From the NCBI GenBank assembly GCA_964035545.1, contig OZ037767.1, forward strand, positions 27,755,628 through 27,819,627: a stretch of 64,000 nt of DNA, written 5' to 3'. Made by a program: the position numbers and the translations under genes. The notes under the pieces were generated by a model. The model was not told the origin of the DNA. It did not search any database and saw only the letters and a program-made list of their open reading frames with translations. The stretch's first letter is position 1, and each line of letters begins with the position of its first letter. Below, piece after piece: positions 51,343-63,748 of this stretch. Source of the DNA: Bugula neritina (taxonomy: Eukaryota > Bryozoa > Gymnolaemata > Cheilostomatida > Bugulidae).

Positions 51343-54300
51343 TCATTCTGTAATCGCTGGTTGATCTTCAGCTTGTAAACTCTTAGCTTGCTCCTCCATC
51401 AGCTTTTCATTTTTTAATTTTTCAGACAAAGCCTACAATTGGTTAAATAGATGTTAACATAAGCACTACATAAACTGTTCCCACATAACTAACTGTTTTC
51501 TCTCGGTTAAACGAAACACTAGAAACTGGAGGTGGAAGGGGAACTGGTTTTAACGAAACAGTTGAAATAAAATATGAAACATAACAATTTTAACAGCTGA
51601 AGCTTTACAGAAATGATGTGTGCCTTAATAGTCGGGTTCTACATTTTCTTCGCCCTGTTCAGCAATTTCATGCAGATCTGGTAGTTGGTTGAGCACTCGC
51701 GGTTTGGTTAAATTTCCATAGCTGTCTTCTGATGACTCAATTATTGTCGGAGGTGTATTGAAAATGGTCTGAGGTTGGACACTTGGTGTTTGTTCCAGAG
51801 TTTCAATGTTTTCTTGTTTTTTCAGTAATTTAGTGGACTCTAATAGCTATTATACCAAAATGATTAAAATTATTAAACGTTGAAAATGAGCGAAACCAGT
51901 GAACTTCCTGTATTACAGTGAATTGAGTTACTCGAATGTGCTGATACCTGATAGGCCTGAGATCTGGCTGCTACAATCTCCCTCATCATTCCATCAACCA
52001 CTAGTCTTCCTAATTCAGATTTGTTGAGTTGCTCACACACTCTGTCCATTAGCCATGGCATGAAACCTTGCTCTACATCTGTAAGAATCACAGTGAACCA
52101 TTTCTAACAGTCAAAAGTAGAATAAATTGGCAGCTCTACATACCTCTACTCATACTCTAAAACCTATCAGCATATTCTATGCATTATATTAGATATATCT
52201 TGCAATGATGGTACAAGCTTCTGTTTGCCATGTCGACTGACACATTTGGAACAGAACTTACCTCGCTCCACTGGGTCGTAGAAATAGCCGTTATCTGCTA
52301 GTGTACCAAACACGCTGGGTACTAAATCTGCCAAGTAACTCTGTGCGAAAGCTCTGGCTGCAATTTTGTCCGCAGTTTCCTTCTGCTTTTTGAGAACTTC
52401 TCTCTGCTGTTTCATTCGCCTCTCCTATATAATTATCACACATATTTTAAGCTATGGTAATGGTTATTGTTCTTCATACATGTAGTTCACGTAACCAGTT
52501 ACATTGTCAAAGTTATATTTCCCCATCACCTATTGTTATTTCTCACTGCAAGCAATCAATAATTAATCACCGATTGTGTTGTCTTTTTCTACCAAGACAA
52601 TAAGCTCTTAAAAAATAACCTTATTGATTTGGCTAGTAATTATTTGTTGGTATGCCATCTTTGACAAAGGTCTTTTCAAAACCTTAAAATTCTGAGCAAA
52701 TTCAAAACCTGAGCAAAATTCCAAATTGAAAATGATCTTCAACAGTTCATAGCAATGAATGTTGAGTCATAAACATCTATATAGAGTTACCTTCTCTTCA
52801 CGATGTCTCCTCTCTTGCTCCTCTAACCTCTGTTGCTCTACATGCTCAGCATTCCTGAGCTCTTCGAAGGCTCTCTGTTGAGCTCTCAAGTTAGCCAACT
52901 CTTCCTCCTCCATTACCTCTAGTAATGCTTGCTCAATGGTCTTCCCAACCAACACTTCTAATATTGGTTTTACTTCAATGTCAAAGTCAAATAGCTGCAA
53001 AATAAACAACAATTTATTGCTGTGATACATTTTAACCGCATTTCTGAATGATAATTTAAGTCTGCTGCAGCATAAATAATTTTTATGCTGTCTGTATCTT
53101 ATATGTTCACTGTTTTGCAAGACTTAGTACAGTAATAAAGTGACGTACATCTCCTTCATATATTTGTGTATCTACATCAACGCCAGACTTAGCAGGAATA
53201 AACATAGGACTTGGTGGTCGGTCTAAGAAACTGTCTGTTTGAACTTCTACGTCTGCTTCTTCAACTCGATCAGACAACTCCTCTAAGTAAAGTTCTGTCT
53301 GTACATCTATATGCTTTCTTCCTGTATTACAAATATTAACTTATCACTTATGTAACTGGCTTAATTATTTACTTCAAAATTAAGACCTAGCAAGCTTACA
53401 TGCCACTTTTAATGAGTTGAGCTGTTTACATAATTGACATGTTTTAATTTCTTGTCACATATACACACTGTGTTGCCAGGTGCTCAATGTTTTTCATTGC
53501 ATAATAATAGTAGCTCCTCAAACATTACTGAAAAACAGCTGTGCAAGTTATGGTGTTAATTAAGACTATAAGCATAGTTATTTTATTTTACGACATAATA
53601 TTTGAGATTTTTAGCAACACCTATCAAGAACAATAGTCAATTTAAATTACATTTTTATTATTTGTTTTAAATTCTTATGTTGCTTATTGTTTTCATTATC
53701 ATTCTCCAATATCCTTCAAGAGTATTAATTATGTTATATCAAAAACCAGTGTTACTAGAAAAAAGCATTATCACTGCACCTTCAACTGGGTCAGGTGACC
53801 TTGGTCTAAGTTGCTCTTTAGCTCTTTTCCTTGCTATCATTCGCCTTCTTTGCTCTTGTTGCCTTTGAATTTCAATAGGGTCTGGTTGTGCTGCCTAAAG
53901 ATCATTTATCAAATTTATGAAGTTTTAACTATATATGATTGAAAGTGATAAATATACTAACTGAGTTTTTGTAGAAAAGTTCGTATATAATTTTACAGCA
54001 AAATCGATTGATTTAATTAAATTGAAAACATGTGTAATGATTTGATTTTATTACACTTATAATTTAGTTGCCATGATGGTATATTGACTTACAGCTGGTA
54101 ATGTATGTTGGGCATATGTGTTCCCTCTAACAACTCTCTTGTCCCACATAATATTTCCAAATGGAGCAGGTCCATTTCTGTAACAGTGACAGCAATATGG
54201 TAATAATATTTTAATTATTTTACAGTTCATTAACTACTATTTTATTTAAAACTAGAAGTGTTAGCTTAGTGCTTACGGATCAATTGGTGGTTGTCCAGCA

Positions 54301-54404
54301 TCATTTCTAAACTTTTTCCGTTGTGGTACAGCACGTGGTTGACTGGAATATGTGTATGTTTCCTCTCCCGGATTAGGTTTTTGCTGGGGCAATACAGCAG
54401 CCAT
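51343..54404 (-). CDS. RSPH3: radial spoke head protein 3 homologue
   Basis: Minus-strand exons 54404-54277, 54177-54093, 53894-53780, 53321-53149, 52994-52791, 52424-52262 and 52078-51948 give 999 nt in frame. They are followed by one of two terminal exons, 51846-51625 (406 residues in total) or 51432-51343 (362 residues). Both are phase 0 with good acceptors. Diagnostic stretches are NIMWDKRVVRGNTYA, RKHIDVQTELYLEELSDR, FLDRPPSPMFIPAK, LFDFDIEVKPILEVLVGKTI, a Glu/Arg-rich helix EEQERRHREEK, and AFAQSYLADLVPSVF...GYFYDPVERD. RSPH3 forms the dimeric stalk of axonemal radial spokes, anchors PKA through an amphipathic helix in the family, and is needed for motile cilia. The N terminus is short compared with the human protein. 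An acceptor just upstream of the ATG (near 54420) shows there is a separate 5' UTR exon. Confidence 0.95.
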
Positions 54405-55209
54405 TGATGATTTGCTTTCTGCAAAGTACCAGTGTATTTGTTTATTACTTAGACTGTATGTTTGCAGCTAAACACTATTTGATAACAGATATATTATCAA
54501 AAATATGTAGAGATTGTCAAACTTATATAGTCAGCCAATAAAAACAAACTAATTTTAAAATAAAAAAGTTAAAACTAAAGCAGTTTGTGTTAATTTTTCA
54601 CTTACAGCTCATTCAAAAATTACTTCGACGCTGGAAGTGCTACTGTTACTGTTAGTATTCACTGAATTTCACATTTCAATCCAATGACAAGTTAAAGATT
54701 TTGTTGAAAGAGGAAAACTATTAGATGATTTGTATATAGCTTGTCATTTTTTAAATTAAATTTAAAAAAATTCTTACCTTAGTTGCTTTGATAAATGAAA
54801 TAATAAGGAAAAGACAGAATATTATTAATCGAGCAGTATGAACGATCAATTTCAAAAGACACTCAACTCACTACTGTTGCTAAAGGCACTGGTCGGTTGT
54901 TTTGGCGTAACCATGGTTTCAGTGTAGTCTAACGAGAGTTTAATTATCGTTTAAGTATAGGCACTGTTTTATTAGCTGATCGTGAAACGATGCGTATGAG
55001 GTGTAATTAGACTGCATGTGGCGAGTCAGTTTCATGCACAAATACAATGTCAAGGCCAGCAGTTATACTCGAGCATACGTACATCACGGTACATGTCTAC
55101 TGAGCTTGGCATTTGAACGTTTATTTTATAATAACTATTTATTGGGAGCGCAATCTTTTACTTTTAGGTCATTGTGATCTATATTACTTTTTAAATATAT
55201 AATTGAAGA
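54405..55209. promoter_or_regulatory. shared upstream region of RSPH3 and ferredoxin genes
   Basis: The two ATGs are head-to-head, 805 bp apart, and RSPH3 has at least one 5' UTR intron here. A bidirectional promoter is possible. No TATA box or CpG-rich core is evident. Confidence 0.4.
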
Positions 55210-58200
55210 ATGCTTTCAAAAATGAGATTACTATTACAACGGCTAGTGAATAATTCTAGACTTTCACAGCATAGTTATCAAATCCAAAGTCAGATTCAAA
55301 ATCGATGTGATAAACTTCAATTTAACTCTTTTCACACCGTTATACAGCCACAGTTTCAGAAGCAACATGACCGTCAAACAGGATTGAAATTGAGTTTTAG
55401 AAGGCTAGCAAGTACTTTTAAATTTGCCAGTAATTTAACAGACAGTCCGTCACGGTCATGTACTTGCACTTCTGCACTGAAGTCGAAGAACAGTTCTAGT
55501 TCTACTTACACTTACAGTACGTTGTGTCCGCAGCTTGAGCTCCATTACCCTGCCTATAGACACAATGCAATTGGTTCCAGAAAGCTTGCCACAGCTGCTG
55601 GGTAGGTATACAAATTCTGAAACTTACACGAAACTTAAAAATTATTAATTTAACTTATTACTCTTACCTCTTACCCTTACAGTTACTATAAACTATAAAG
55701 TTAAAGTAGAAGTAAATTTTTAATGCTAAACTAAAACCTATATTATTTTATAGTTATACTCATACTGGTAGCTGCAAGTCAAATTGTATTAATATTTACT
55801 ATTTTCATTATTTGATTTAGACCTAGAAAAACATCATTTTGTTGACTTTTAAATTATAAAGTTTATCCAATAATTTTATCATCTGCATTGTAAATCAGAA
55901 ATTAAGATGAGGGTACACAAGAATCAGCACAGTAAGGGTTGCCCGAAGTCAAGGATTTCACATTCCAATAGCTTCTTGATTCTTGTTATCTTCTTTGTTT
56001 CTATTGATTGTCTGAAAATCACCTTGCAGAATTTAAATCTCATTAAGTTGGTGTATGTATAATGTTATATAATTTCTGATGTCATTCTAGTTATTATCGT
56101 AACTATTACTGCTACCATTACTGCTAGAGCTAGAATCAAGCTGACCTAATTAGGTTCTTTGCTAGCTGAGTACTCAAAGTTTACTGACTAGATTTAGGTC
56201 ATAAAATAACTCAATTGACTATCCTATCTGACTAAATAAATTGTAATTAATTTTTTCAAGTCATTGAAATATCTGATTAGTTGTTATAAATAATCACATC
56301 TTAGTATTAGATATTCACCTATAGACTCTTGATTAGAACTTGAATTAGATCTCAATAATTTACTAGAGTTTTGAAGTAAAGTTGATTTCTGTGTTATTTT
56401 ACTGACAGTAAAAAGGAACCAAGTTCTGGTGGAATTTATTTGCTTATTTGGTTTTGTTCGAATGTTTGAAATAATATTTTGTTTAGTTATTCTCTACCAA
56501 TTCAGGCATAAAATATAATTATTACAGAAAGTTATTTTCACCTGCACTTGCCAGTATTGTTTTTGACTGGTTATAAACCACTATTAGATTTTCGAACTTA
56601 TATTACGACAATAACAGGCACCTGTGTGCCAGGAATTCTAGGCCTGAGGCAATTTCTTATAAAAAAAATGTGGGAGATTTGTAGGCCTCAGTCTACAGCC
56701 ACTATATCAACTCATCCATGCATTACATCAGTTTAATTTATATGACTAACTGAACATGGGCTAAACTTTCCCACGTTGCCAAATTTTGAAAGTTTAATGG
56801 AACATTTTCGGTACACACAAATCAAGTGATGTAATCAGTACTTTTAATAAACAGTTAAGTTAAGTTAAGATAATTTTCCCACTTCATTTGTTTTAAACAT
56901 CTGTCGGTGTTTGCCATATATCTATGTAGGACTAAGTAACAGTTTTTTCTCAGTATGAGAATATTTTTCAGAATTAAAAATAATTTATGGTGCACTTCCC
57001 ATTGTCTACAGTAGATAGTCTATTGTATTCTATTCAAATCTAAGCCTGTGATTTATGTACATGCTATGTACTATGTAGTTGCTCTACTGTAGTCTATAGT
57101 GTGATAAGTTGTGTTGCATAGTTTATGGTAATTCCATGTCATGAAAACTTTGATGACTAACCAGTCTGGTTCCTCTAAAGTCTAAACATTCATCACAAAT
57201 CTCAACTTTCAACTCTTTCAATAATGAGACAGACATTTTTTTATGTAACTATTTCAAACAAGAGCATAACACAAGTATTTTGTATGTAAAACTAAACTCC
57301 ATAATCCTTGCTGTATGTAGTATTCATATTCTGTATTGTATTGTCTGTAGAAAAATCACAGTCCATTTCCTGTTTGCTGACGGCAAGAGAAAGACAGTAG
57401 AAGCTAAGCAAGGCAGCAACCTGCTGGATGTTGTCATTGACCACGACATTGACATAGATGGGTTTGGTAAATACTTTACTATTAAGACTTTATTCTACAG
57501 CCAGCTGGCTAATTGTGGTGTGGGTTCATTTGACAGATGGTTGGCATTACATAAATGTCACTCAACTACTTTGTACTGGTCACCTGCTGAGCTCTGTTCA
57601 AGTCCTGTTGTCTGTAGCCTATTATTAGAAAGGTCCAGAAAGGTCCACTGTGGGATCCACATAATTACTGCTTGCCTGTGTACACAAGAGAGAGTGTACG
57701 CTTGCTTCTGGCTTGTTATTTAAATCATTATTTAAGGGGCAAATGAATAACTGTTGAAATGCTTTCAATAACAAGGGAAAGTGGTATGAGTTCAAAATTA
57801 TATGTGTCTATGCATACTGTGTGTGAAAGTACGGCCCTCTTGCTGATAGAGGTCTTTGTCATGATGTTTTTGTCATGTTAAAGTTGAAGCTATGTATCCT
57901 CTTACAGGTGCTTGCGAAGGAACGCTGGCCTGCTCTACCTGTCATGTGATTCTTCCACAGGATGTGTATGACAAACTACCGCCCCCTGTTGATGAAGAAC
58001 TGGATATGCTAGACTTAGCCTATGAACTTACCGATTCGTGAGTTGCTTTTCTAACTCATAGTCTAGACCAGGGGTGTCCAACCTTTTCAGAGCAAGGGAT
58101 GGGAACATTTTGGTGGTGAGAGCCACATTGTAAACTTCAGTTTAAGCTGGGGGCCCACAGCATCAGTATTTTCTAATTACTTTATTCCAATTTTTTTATG

Positions 58201-58785
58201 AAAAATCACCCCATGAAGTTGAAATAGTTACAACAGGCTGCTTGTTTTGTAGTACGTGAATAAATAGGACATTTAAAAGGTGGTTTTCCGCTCAAATTCA
58301 TATACGGTGAGAAAAATAATTTTAGTTGTCATGTCTTTGAGGGCCACATAAATGTAGGCTGGGGGCCACATCCGGCCCTGGAGCCATCTGTTGGACAGCC
58401 CTGGTCTAGACGTACTAATCCCACTGCAGGTTTTCTGTAACTTGTGGAGTTGTAATGATTCTAAAGAAAGTTACATTAGCGTCCTGGCGACTAGCTCAGA
58501 TATGTGAGGGAAGACAACTCTGCAAATAGCCACATTATACACCAGCTTATAAACAACAGCACTTTTATTGTACTTGTGTGAAGGTCTTTTTAAACTAAGC
58601 TGCATTTTCATTATTTTTATGGTTGCAAATTTTTGAGAATAACTATTATTTTGTGTCACTGGTAAAGTTTGTATATATGTATCCATGGTTACAGGTCAAG
58701 GTTGGGTTGTCAAGTGGTGCTCACTAAAGACTTAGATGGTTTAGAAGTTACTGTCCCAGTTGGGGTGGCAGATGCTAGGGGTTGA
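55210..58785 (+). CDS. FDX1: mitochondrial adrenodoxin-type [2Fe-2S] ferredoxin
   Basis: Four exons (55210-55601, 57351-57466, 57908-58037, 58695-58785) sum to 729 nt, 242 residues. The ferredoxin domain starts near residue 132 ([12 protein letters not shown]). It has the cluster ligands C172, C178 and C181 in [12 protein letters not shown] and C218 in SRLGCQV, plus the conserved DIDGFGACEG and [10 protein letters not shown]. The ending [12 protein letters not shown] matches FDX1 rather than FDX2. FDX1-type proteins carry electrons from NADPH-ferredoxin reductase to mitochondrial P450s and take part in protein lipoylation. The roughly 130-residue leader is Arg/Ser/Gln-rich with few acids ([17 protein letters not shown] start), fitting a mitochondrial presequence but longer than the usual ~60 residues. 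A hAT-type MITE sits in the last intron. AATAAA at 59151-59156 is a candidate poly(A) signal. Confidence 0.95.
58069..58403. mobile_element. hAT-type non-autonomous DNA transposon (MITE)
   Basis: Termini CAGGGGTGTCCAAC and GTTGGACAGCCCTG are inverted repeats with one mismatch, of the type seen in hAT/Charlie elements. An exact 8-bp duplication GTCTAGAC flanks it (58061-58068, 58404-58411), the hAT target length. The internal GGGGGCCACATCCGGCCC region is also reminiscent of hAT MITEs. No transposase ORF. It lies in the last ferredoxin intron. Confidence 0.88.
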
Positions 58786-59865
58786 CAATTCTTATTATAT
58801 TTATGTTTATGGTGGAAATTCTAGGCAATTATTTAATATTTTATTCAATATGTTTTTACCCAAACTGTTGCACTGATAATGCCATCTAACAATATAATAC
58901 TTATATGAAGCCTCAAGATAGCCTTCCTGGTGCTGAATCAGTATTTAGTTGGTTATGTAACTCATGGAAATCATCTACAGATTTATAGAGATATAGTCTA
59001 ATGTATTCTTGTTGTTTTAATGCTCTAAAGTATTTTTCATATGTATTAAATAGTTATAAGTTGAAGCAATTATTAAGACAGCGTAATTTGATTTGTCGGT
59101 TATTTTACAAGCTGCTGTCTGTTTTACTCATATTCCTAGAATTTATCTTCAATAAACCACGAATTTACACAAACTCATATTTTGACTTTATTTCTCAAGT
59201 ATTTTGTTGGATCAATACCATATAAACTGTATGTGTCAAGTGTGAACACATGAAGTAGCTCAAGACACTGTGATTATAGTATTCAATAGCTTACAGTGAT
59301 GAACAATGACGCCAGTGTCTCAGTTAGCTAAAGTACTTAGTGAAATTTGGTTTTCAATTCAATTATTTGTTCATTATTCAAAAATTCATGGTGTAATATT
59401 TTTAAAAGTATTGATTATACAAGATGCAAGTAGTGGGTTTAGTTTAATTATTTGGAGTTTTCTTCTATCAGCTTCTCATTTGAGTATAATAATATCAAAT
59501 TTATATTTTCTTACTATATATTTTCATTAAATAAGGTTGGTTTATAGTTGTATCTTCTATTTAAACATCTGCTTTCTCAATGGGGTTTAGTATAGAATAT
59601 ATCATATAAAGTACTCATTCCCTATAATAATCCATATACTCCATAAAAATCATATCTAAATTGAATCAAATTTGTGTAAAACAGCATAATTAAAAAAATA
59701 AATCCTCAAGGATAATTCTACGAATAAGTAGATTATGGGCAGTGAAGCATGAAACATGCGGATGGGTGTGCACAATTATTACATTAGGTTACCCTATCTT
59801 ATCAATCATTTGAAAGTGGCCACCATGTAATTATAGGTTGTATACCAACATGTGCAGGTAGTTTT
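58786..59865. other. intergenic, no gene seen
   Basis: Holds the ferredoxin 3' UTR. ORFs at 59001-59225 and 59306-59530 are AT-rich, hydrophobic by composition and lack splice or homology support. Confidence 0.4.
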
Positions 59866-62513
59866 ATGGCTACCTTCAGTATAGATGCTGTGATGACCAG
59901 GTTAATACGTTACGCCATAAAAGGTAAGTCACATAACTTTGCAAGGTACACTTGTGTTACTGTTTTATCATCTGTAGACATTGCTATTTTAATGAGCTTC
60001 TTACTAGGGCTCAGCATACATACTGATATAGTTGCTAAATATTCTTCATGCACTGTGAGGCAACTTTTTAGTCAGAGTGTATTTGGGTTGATTACAACAG
60101 TTGTAGATACTTACAGCTCTTTGATTTCATTTTTAAGTATTGCTAAACTTGATAGTGCAATTATGCATTCTACAAATTTAAATGTAAATGTTTAGAAACC
60201 ATCACCATAACACATATTATATATTATAGGCTTCAAACAAAAGTTTCCTGTTGATAACTATAAACCCTTTCTATTTAGAACGGGGCTACTTTTATCAACT
60301 AAAACACCTTTTTATATTCTGCAGTTATTCTGTGTTTCTGCTCATGCGTTTGGGGATTGAAAGAAGCACAAGAACCTTATGTTGGTGAAGGAGTACTGCG
60401 TCAGCTACCGCCCACTCTATACAAGGGAGGAGTTATTGATATCCAACATCCATCACTTCTTTCGGCTCCAGTTCCACCATTTTTCTTTAAGGAACATATT
60501 ATTAGAACCACTCCAGGATGGAAAACTAAGTTTGTTGTTGAGAGAATACAACTCTCAGGAACCATAACTGACTCAGTGGAGGTGACTACTGAAAGATGCC
60601 ATGTTGCAATCAGCCATATTGATCTAAAATATTCCAAGATTTCTTACTTTACCTACTCAGGCTATTTGTAAATGTAGCATGTTAATTTATTGTTACCTTC
60701 CTTCCCATCCGTACGTGTATTTGTACGTTTACTTTAGCTACTGTCATTAGTAAGAAAATGCACTTCATACAAAACTCTAAAGGCTTTGAGCTTCATCATC
60801 TCTAATATAGTCTACATATAACATACTTAAAATGGGAACTATAAGATAAATTTAATGTCTAGGCACTTATAATGACAGAAAAATGTATAGTATAGTACCC
60901 ACAGAGTTCTGCTTACTTCTATATGTATGCTTAAAGACATAGACATATAGACATATAGACATATAGACATATAGACATATAGACATATAGACATATAGAC
61001 ATATAGACATATAGACATATAGACATATAGACATATAGACATATAGACATATAGACATATAGACATATAGACATATAGACATATAGACATATAGACATAT
61101 AGACATATAGATATAGAATTTGATTGATTTGATCAATCTCTTATTGTAGTTCAAGGTCTACGATAACACAGAAGATAAGTCAGCTAGCCGAGTGATCTAC
61201 ACAGCTTCAACTAAAAGTTTGGGGCGGGAGTTCACAGTCACTGAAGAAAGAGTTGACATAAGTATAAAGTTTTTTGGTTTGAGTTCACAAGAACCAAGAA
61301 AGCTGAGGATAAGGTGGATATCAACTCCTGAAGCAGAGCCACAGATGAATTTATTAACTTTACGTAAGGAGCCTGAAACTATAGTATACCATGTAAAATA
61401 GGTTTCATCCCAGTTAGACGCTAGGCTAAATTTCCCACTTGGACGTTTCCCACTTACACGCTTCCCAGTTAGACGCTATTTTTCATTTTGGTACCTACAT
61501 AACTGTTGTATCGATTGCTAAACAGCTAATATGCTTATAGCTATAATAGCTAATATAAGTTATTTGAAATAATAAAAATTATAAAAAAGAAGCGTCTAGC
61601 TGGGAAGCGCCCAAGTGGGAAATTTAGCCTAGCGCCTAACTGGGATGAAACCCAACCGTTATAGTTAGTAAGAACGCAAGATATAATGGAAGGTCTTTAT
61701 CAACAGTTCAAATAATTACATAATATATTATTCAGGTAGGGAGGGTGGTGTATAACCACAACATATAACATAGAATATTCATGTGATTTAGAGAGGTTTA
61801 ATCTTTCTAAATTACAAGTTTGACCTTTCTAAGGACCTGCTAACTGCATATGTATAATATGCTGTATATATATGGTAATTAATTTCACCTATTTGAAAAT
61901 GTTGAGAACAATTTACATACACTTCACTATTGCATAAGTCTATAAAATACATAACACTGTGCCTCCACCATTGTTAGTTATTTGCTAATGCAAGTTGGAC
62001 AATTTTCTACCAACATTCATGATTAATCTCTCATTTAGTGGTTAACTGAGCTCACTGAATGTACAGAGTTTTTAAGGCTTAACTAAGTTTTGGTTAGCTG
62101 TTTACTGAATCTCATGATTTGCTTTTAATTAATGGCGTTACATAATTTACTAGTTGTTATACTAATAGCATAAACTTATGCCATAGTGTAACAAAGCAGT
62201 GTTCAACTAATTTCCACCTATCTTTCCGACATTAAGCTTTAGTTTTACAGCTGAAGCTGAAGCTGTAAATAACATAGGTTTACTATTTAGTTTGGGAATC
62301 AGCTTTATGTAAATTGAAATGATAGCTTCACTTATTCCCGCTCTCAGATTTATAAACGACTGCAAAAAGTTCTTTTCAGCCGCATTTGAGTTCTATAATT
62401 ATAGCAACTCTCATTATGCTGTGTTTTCCTCAAAAATTGGAGCTAAGTTATCGAAAGTACCTTTGCAAGTTGAGTTGCAGAAAACTTATTCAGCAGTTAT
62501 GAAGCTGTTTTAA
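59866..62513 (+). CDS. probable secreted or membrane-tethered CUB-like protein
   Basis: Proposed exons 59866-59923, 60325-60581, 61150-61363 and 62380-62513 join in frame (663 nt, 220 residues). The first two give a hydrophobic segment (KVILCFCSCVWGL, about residues 19-32) that can serve as a signal sequence. Exons 2-3 resemble a CUB domain: an aromatic/hydrophobic strand KFVVERIQL, then DSVEFKVYDNTED, matching the D-x-V-E-V-Y-D-G signature, then FTVTEERVDISIKFFGLSS and a final strand LRIRWIS. The usual CUB cysteines are absent. The exon 2 donor (GAG|GTGACT) was chosen because it restores phase and the CUB motif; the ORF otherwise reads on to 60671. The last exon is the weakest part of the model. 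The introns hold an 8-bp minisatellite and a MITE. Function unknown. Confidence 0.55.
60935..61116. repeat. 8-bp minisatellite (AGACATAT)n
   Basis: About 22 near-identical 8-bp units in the intron between exons 2 and 3 of the CUB-like gene. Minus-strand ORFs through it (YMSICLYV repeats) are artefacts. Confidence 0.95.
61401..61652. mobile_element. MITE with long inverted termini
   Basis: GGTTTCATCCCAGTTA at 61401 is matched by TAACTGGGATGAAACC ending at 61651. Complementarity extends with few mismatches over about 45-60 bp per arm, including GCTAGGCTAAATTTCCCA. The 5' arm has an extra internal partial copy (CACGCTTCCCAGTTAGACG). The centre is AT-rich and non-coding. No clear target duplication was seen, so the superfamily is unassigned. 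Confidence 0.8.
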
Positions 62514-62862
62514 GACATATCAAGCAGTTATATCACACTATTTTATGTATAACTTTAAACATGTTTCCATTTCACTGCGACAAGCATTTAGAAACTGATT
62601 AAAGAATCCCTGCCACACTTTACTTATATAGCATGAAAATATTCATTTATATCTTAGCTATCATTAGACCAACCCTTTAAGGGTGGATGGCTAGACTATT
62701 TTGTTTTATAACAAGTTTAGTGCATGCATGTCCAAAAAACTTTCGGATTTCTGAGCTCTCAGTGCACACGTATTACGCCGGCTTCCGGCTGGCTTCGAGT
62801 CCTAGTTACTATATTATAACTAATAGTAATAATTGCATACTTTCGCTGCGTGTTATTTTTAG

Positions 62863-63091
62863 CCACTGCAACACACAAGATTTTACTATTTTAGATAATA
62901 TCGCTAGACAGGATATTATACTAAACAAGATTTCTACAAACTCTATTTTACTAAACTTGGTTGATGATGGAGGTGTTGAATGGCAGGTGAACACAAGTGC
63001 TGGTCATGTGACTTTGAGGCCCGGTTCTCAGGCTATCCCAGCTTCTACCCTGCTGAGTTTAAAACCTACTGATCCCAAAGCTATTCCTACA
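62863..63091 (+). CDS. unassigned coding-like exon
   Basis: Bounded by an acceptor (TTATTTTTAG) and a donor-like CTACAG|GTCTCT. One frame is open, with coding-like composition and no low complexity (EWQVNTSAGHVTLRPGSQ, LKPTDPKAIPTG). Its phase does not join directly to the CUB-like exons, and the next gene begins at 63749. It may be part of an unresolved gene or an alternative 3' exon. No family recognised. Confidence 0.35.
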
Positions 63092-63700
63092 GGTCTCTAT
63101 ATTAAATATATTATTAAACACCCTTTTTGAAAGTAGGCGCAGTAAATGAGAAATTGGGTTTGTGTGCTTCTTTTCTTTAGTTAGTTTGGGTTATAGAATT
63201 TAAGTTTATGTAAATAAACTTTGTAAATTACTTAATAAAACCTGCCAAATTTAAAGTCTAAGTTTATAATATAATATGCTCATCTAGATATGCTCATGGT
63301 GTGGTGCTCCCTAGTTTTCTTTAGTTACCAACAGCCAGTTGTAATTACAGGTCTCTTACTTGAATGGTTTCCTTATGTAACTAGCCATCACATAGCTGAT
63401 GAGGGGAGGGGATGTCTGAGCTACACTAAGGAAGGTCTGTGAGATATATCATACAACTATAGCTTAGAGCAATTAATATACATATATGTCTTTGTGGTAT
63501 ACTAAGAAATAACGAATTAAATTTAATGTATGAATTTTGATTATATAAAATAATATATAATATATAAATTATATATTATATATAATATAAATAACATATA
63601 ATATATAATTATTATTATACAGGAGAAACAGGTGAAAACGAACAAAATTATTTTTTCAGGTTATTGTTACTCAAGAACCACATATTACATTGTTTTAAAA

Positions 63701-63717
63701 TATAAAAAGTGACGTCA
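63701..63717 (+). promoter_or_regulatory. TATA box and adjacent CRE before the last gene
   Basis: TATAAAAAG at 63701 is followed at once by the full palindromic cAMP response element TGACGTCA (63710-63717). The ATG of the next gene is 32 bp further on at 63749, implying a very short 5' UTR. Inferred from motifs and position. Confidence 0.5.
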
Positions 63718-63748
63718 TAGTGAGTGATAAGATAGGAATATTTTATCA

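Noticed and set aside
59001-59530. Two hydrophobic ORFs after the ferredoxin gene
   Set aside because: Composition typical of AT-rich DNA; the first overlaps the ferredoxin 3' UTR and poly(A) signal.
60839-61154. MSICLYVY-repeat ORFs on the minus strand
   Set aside because: Translations of the 8-bp AGACATAT repeat.
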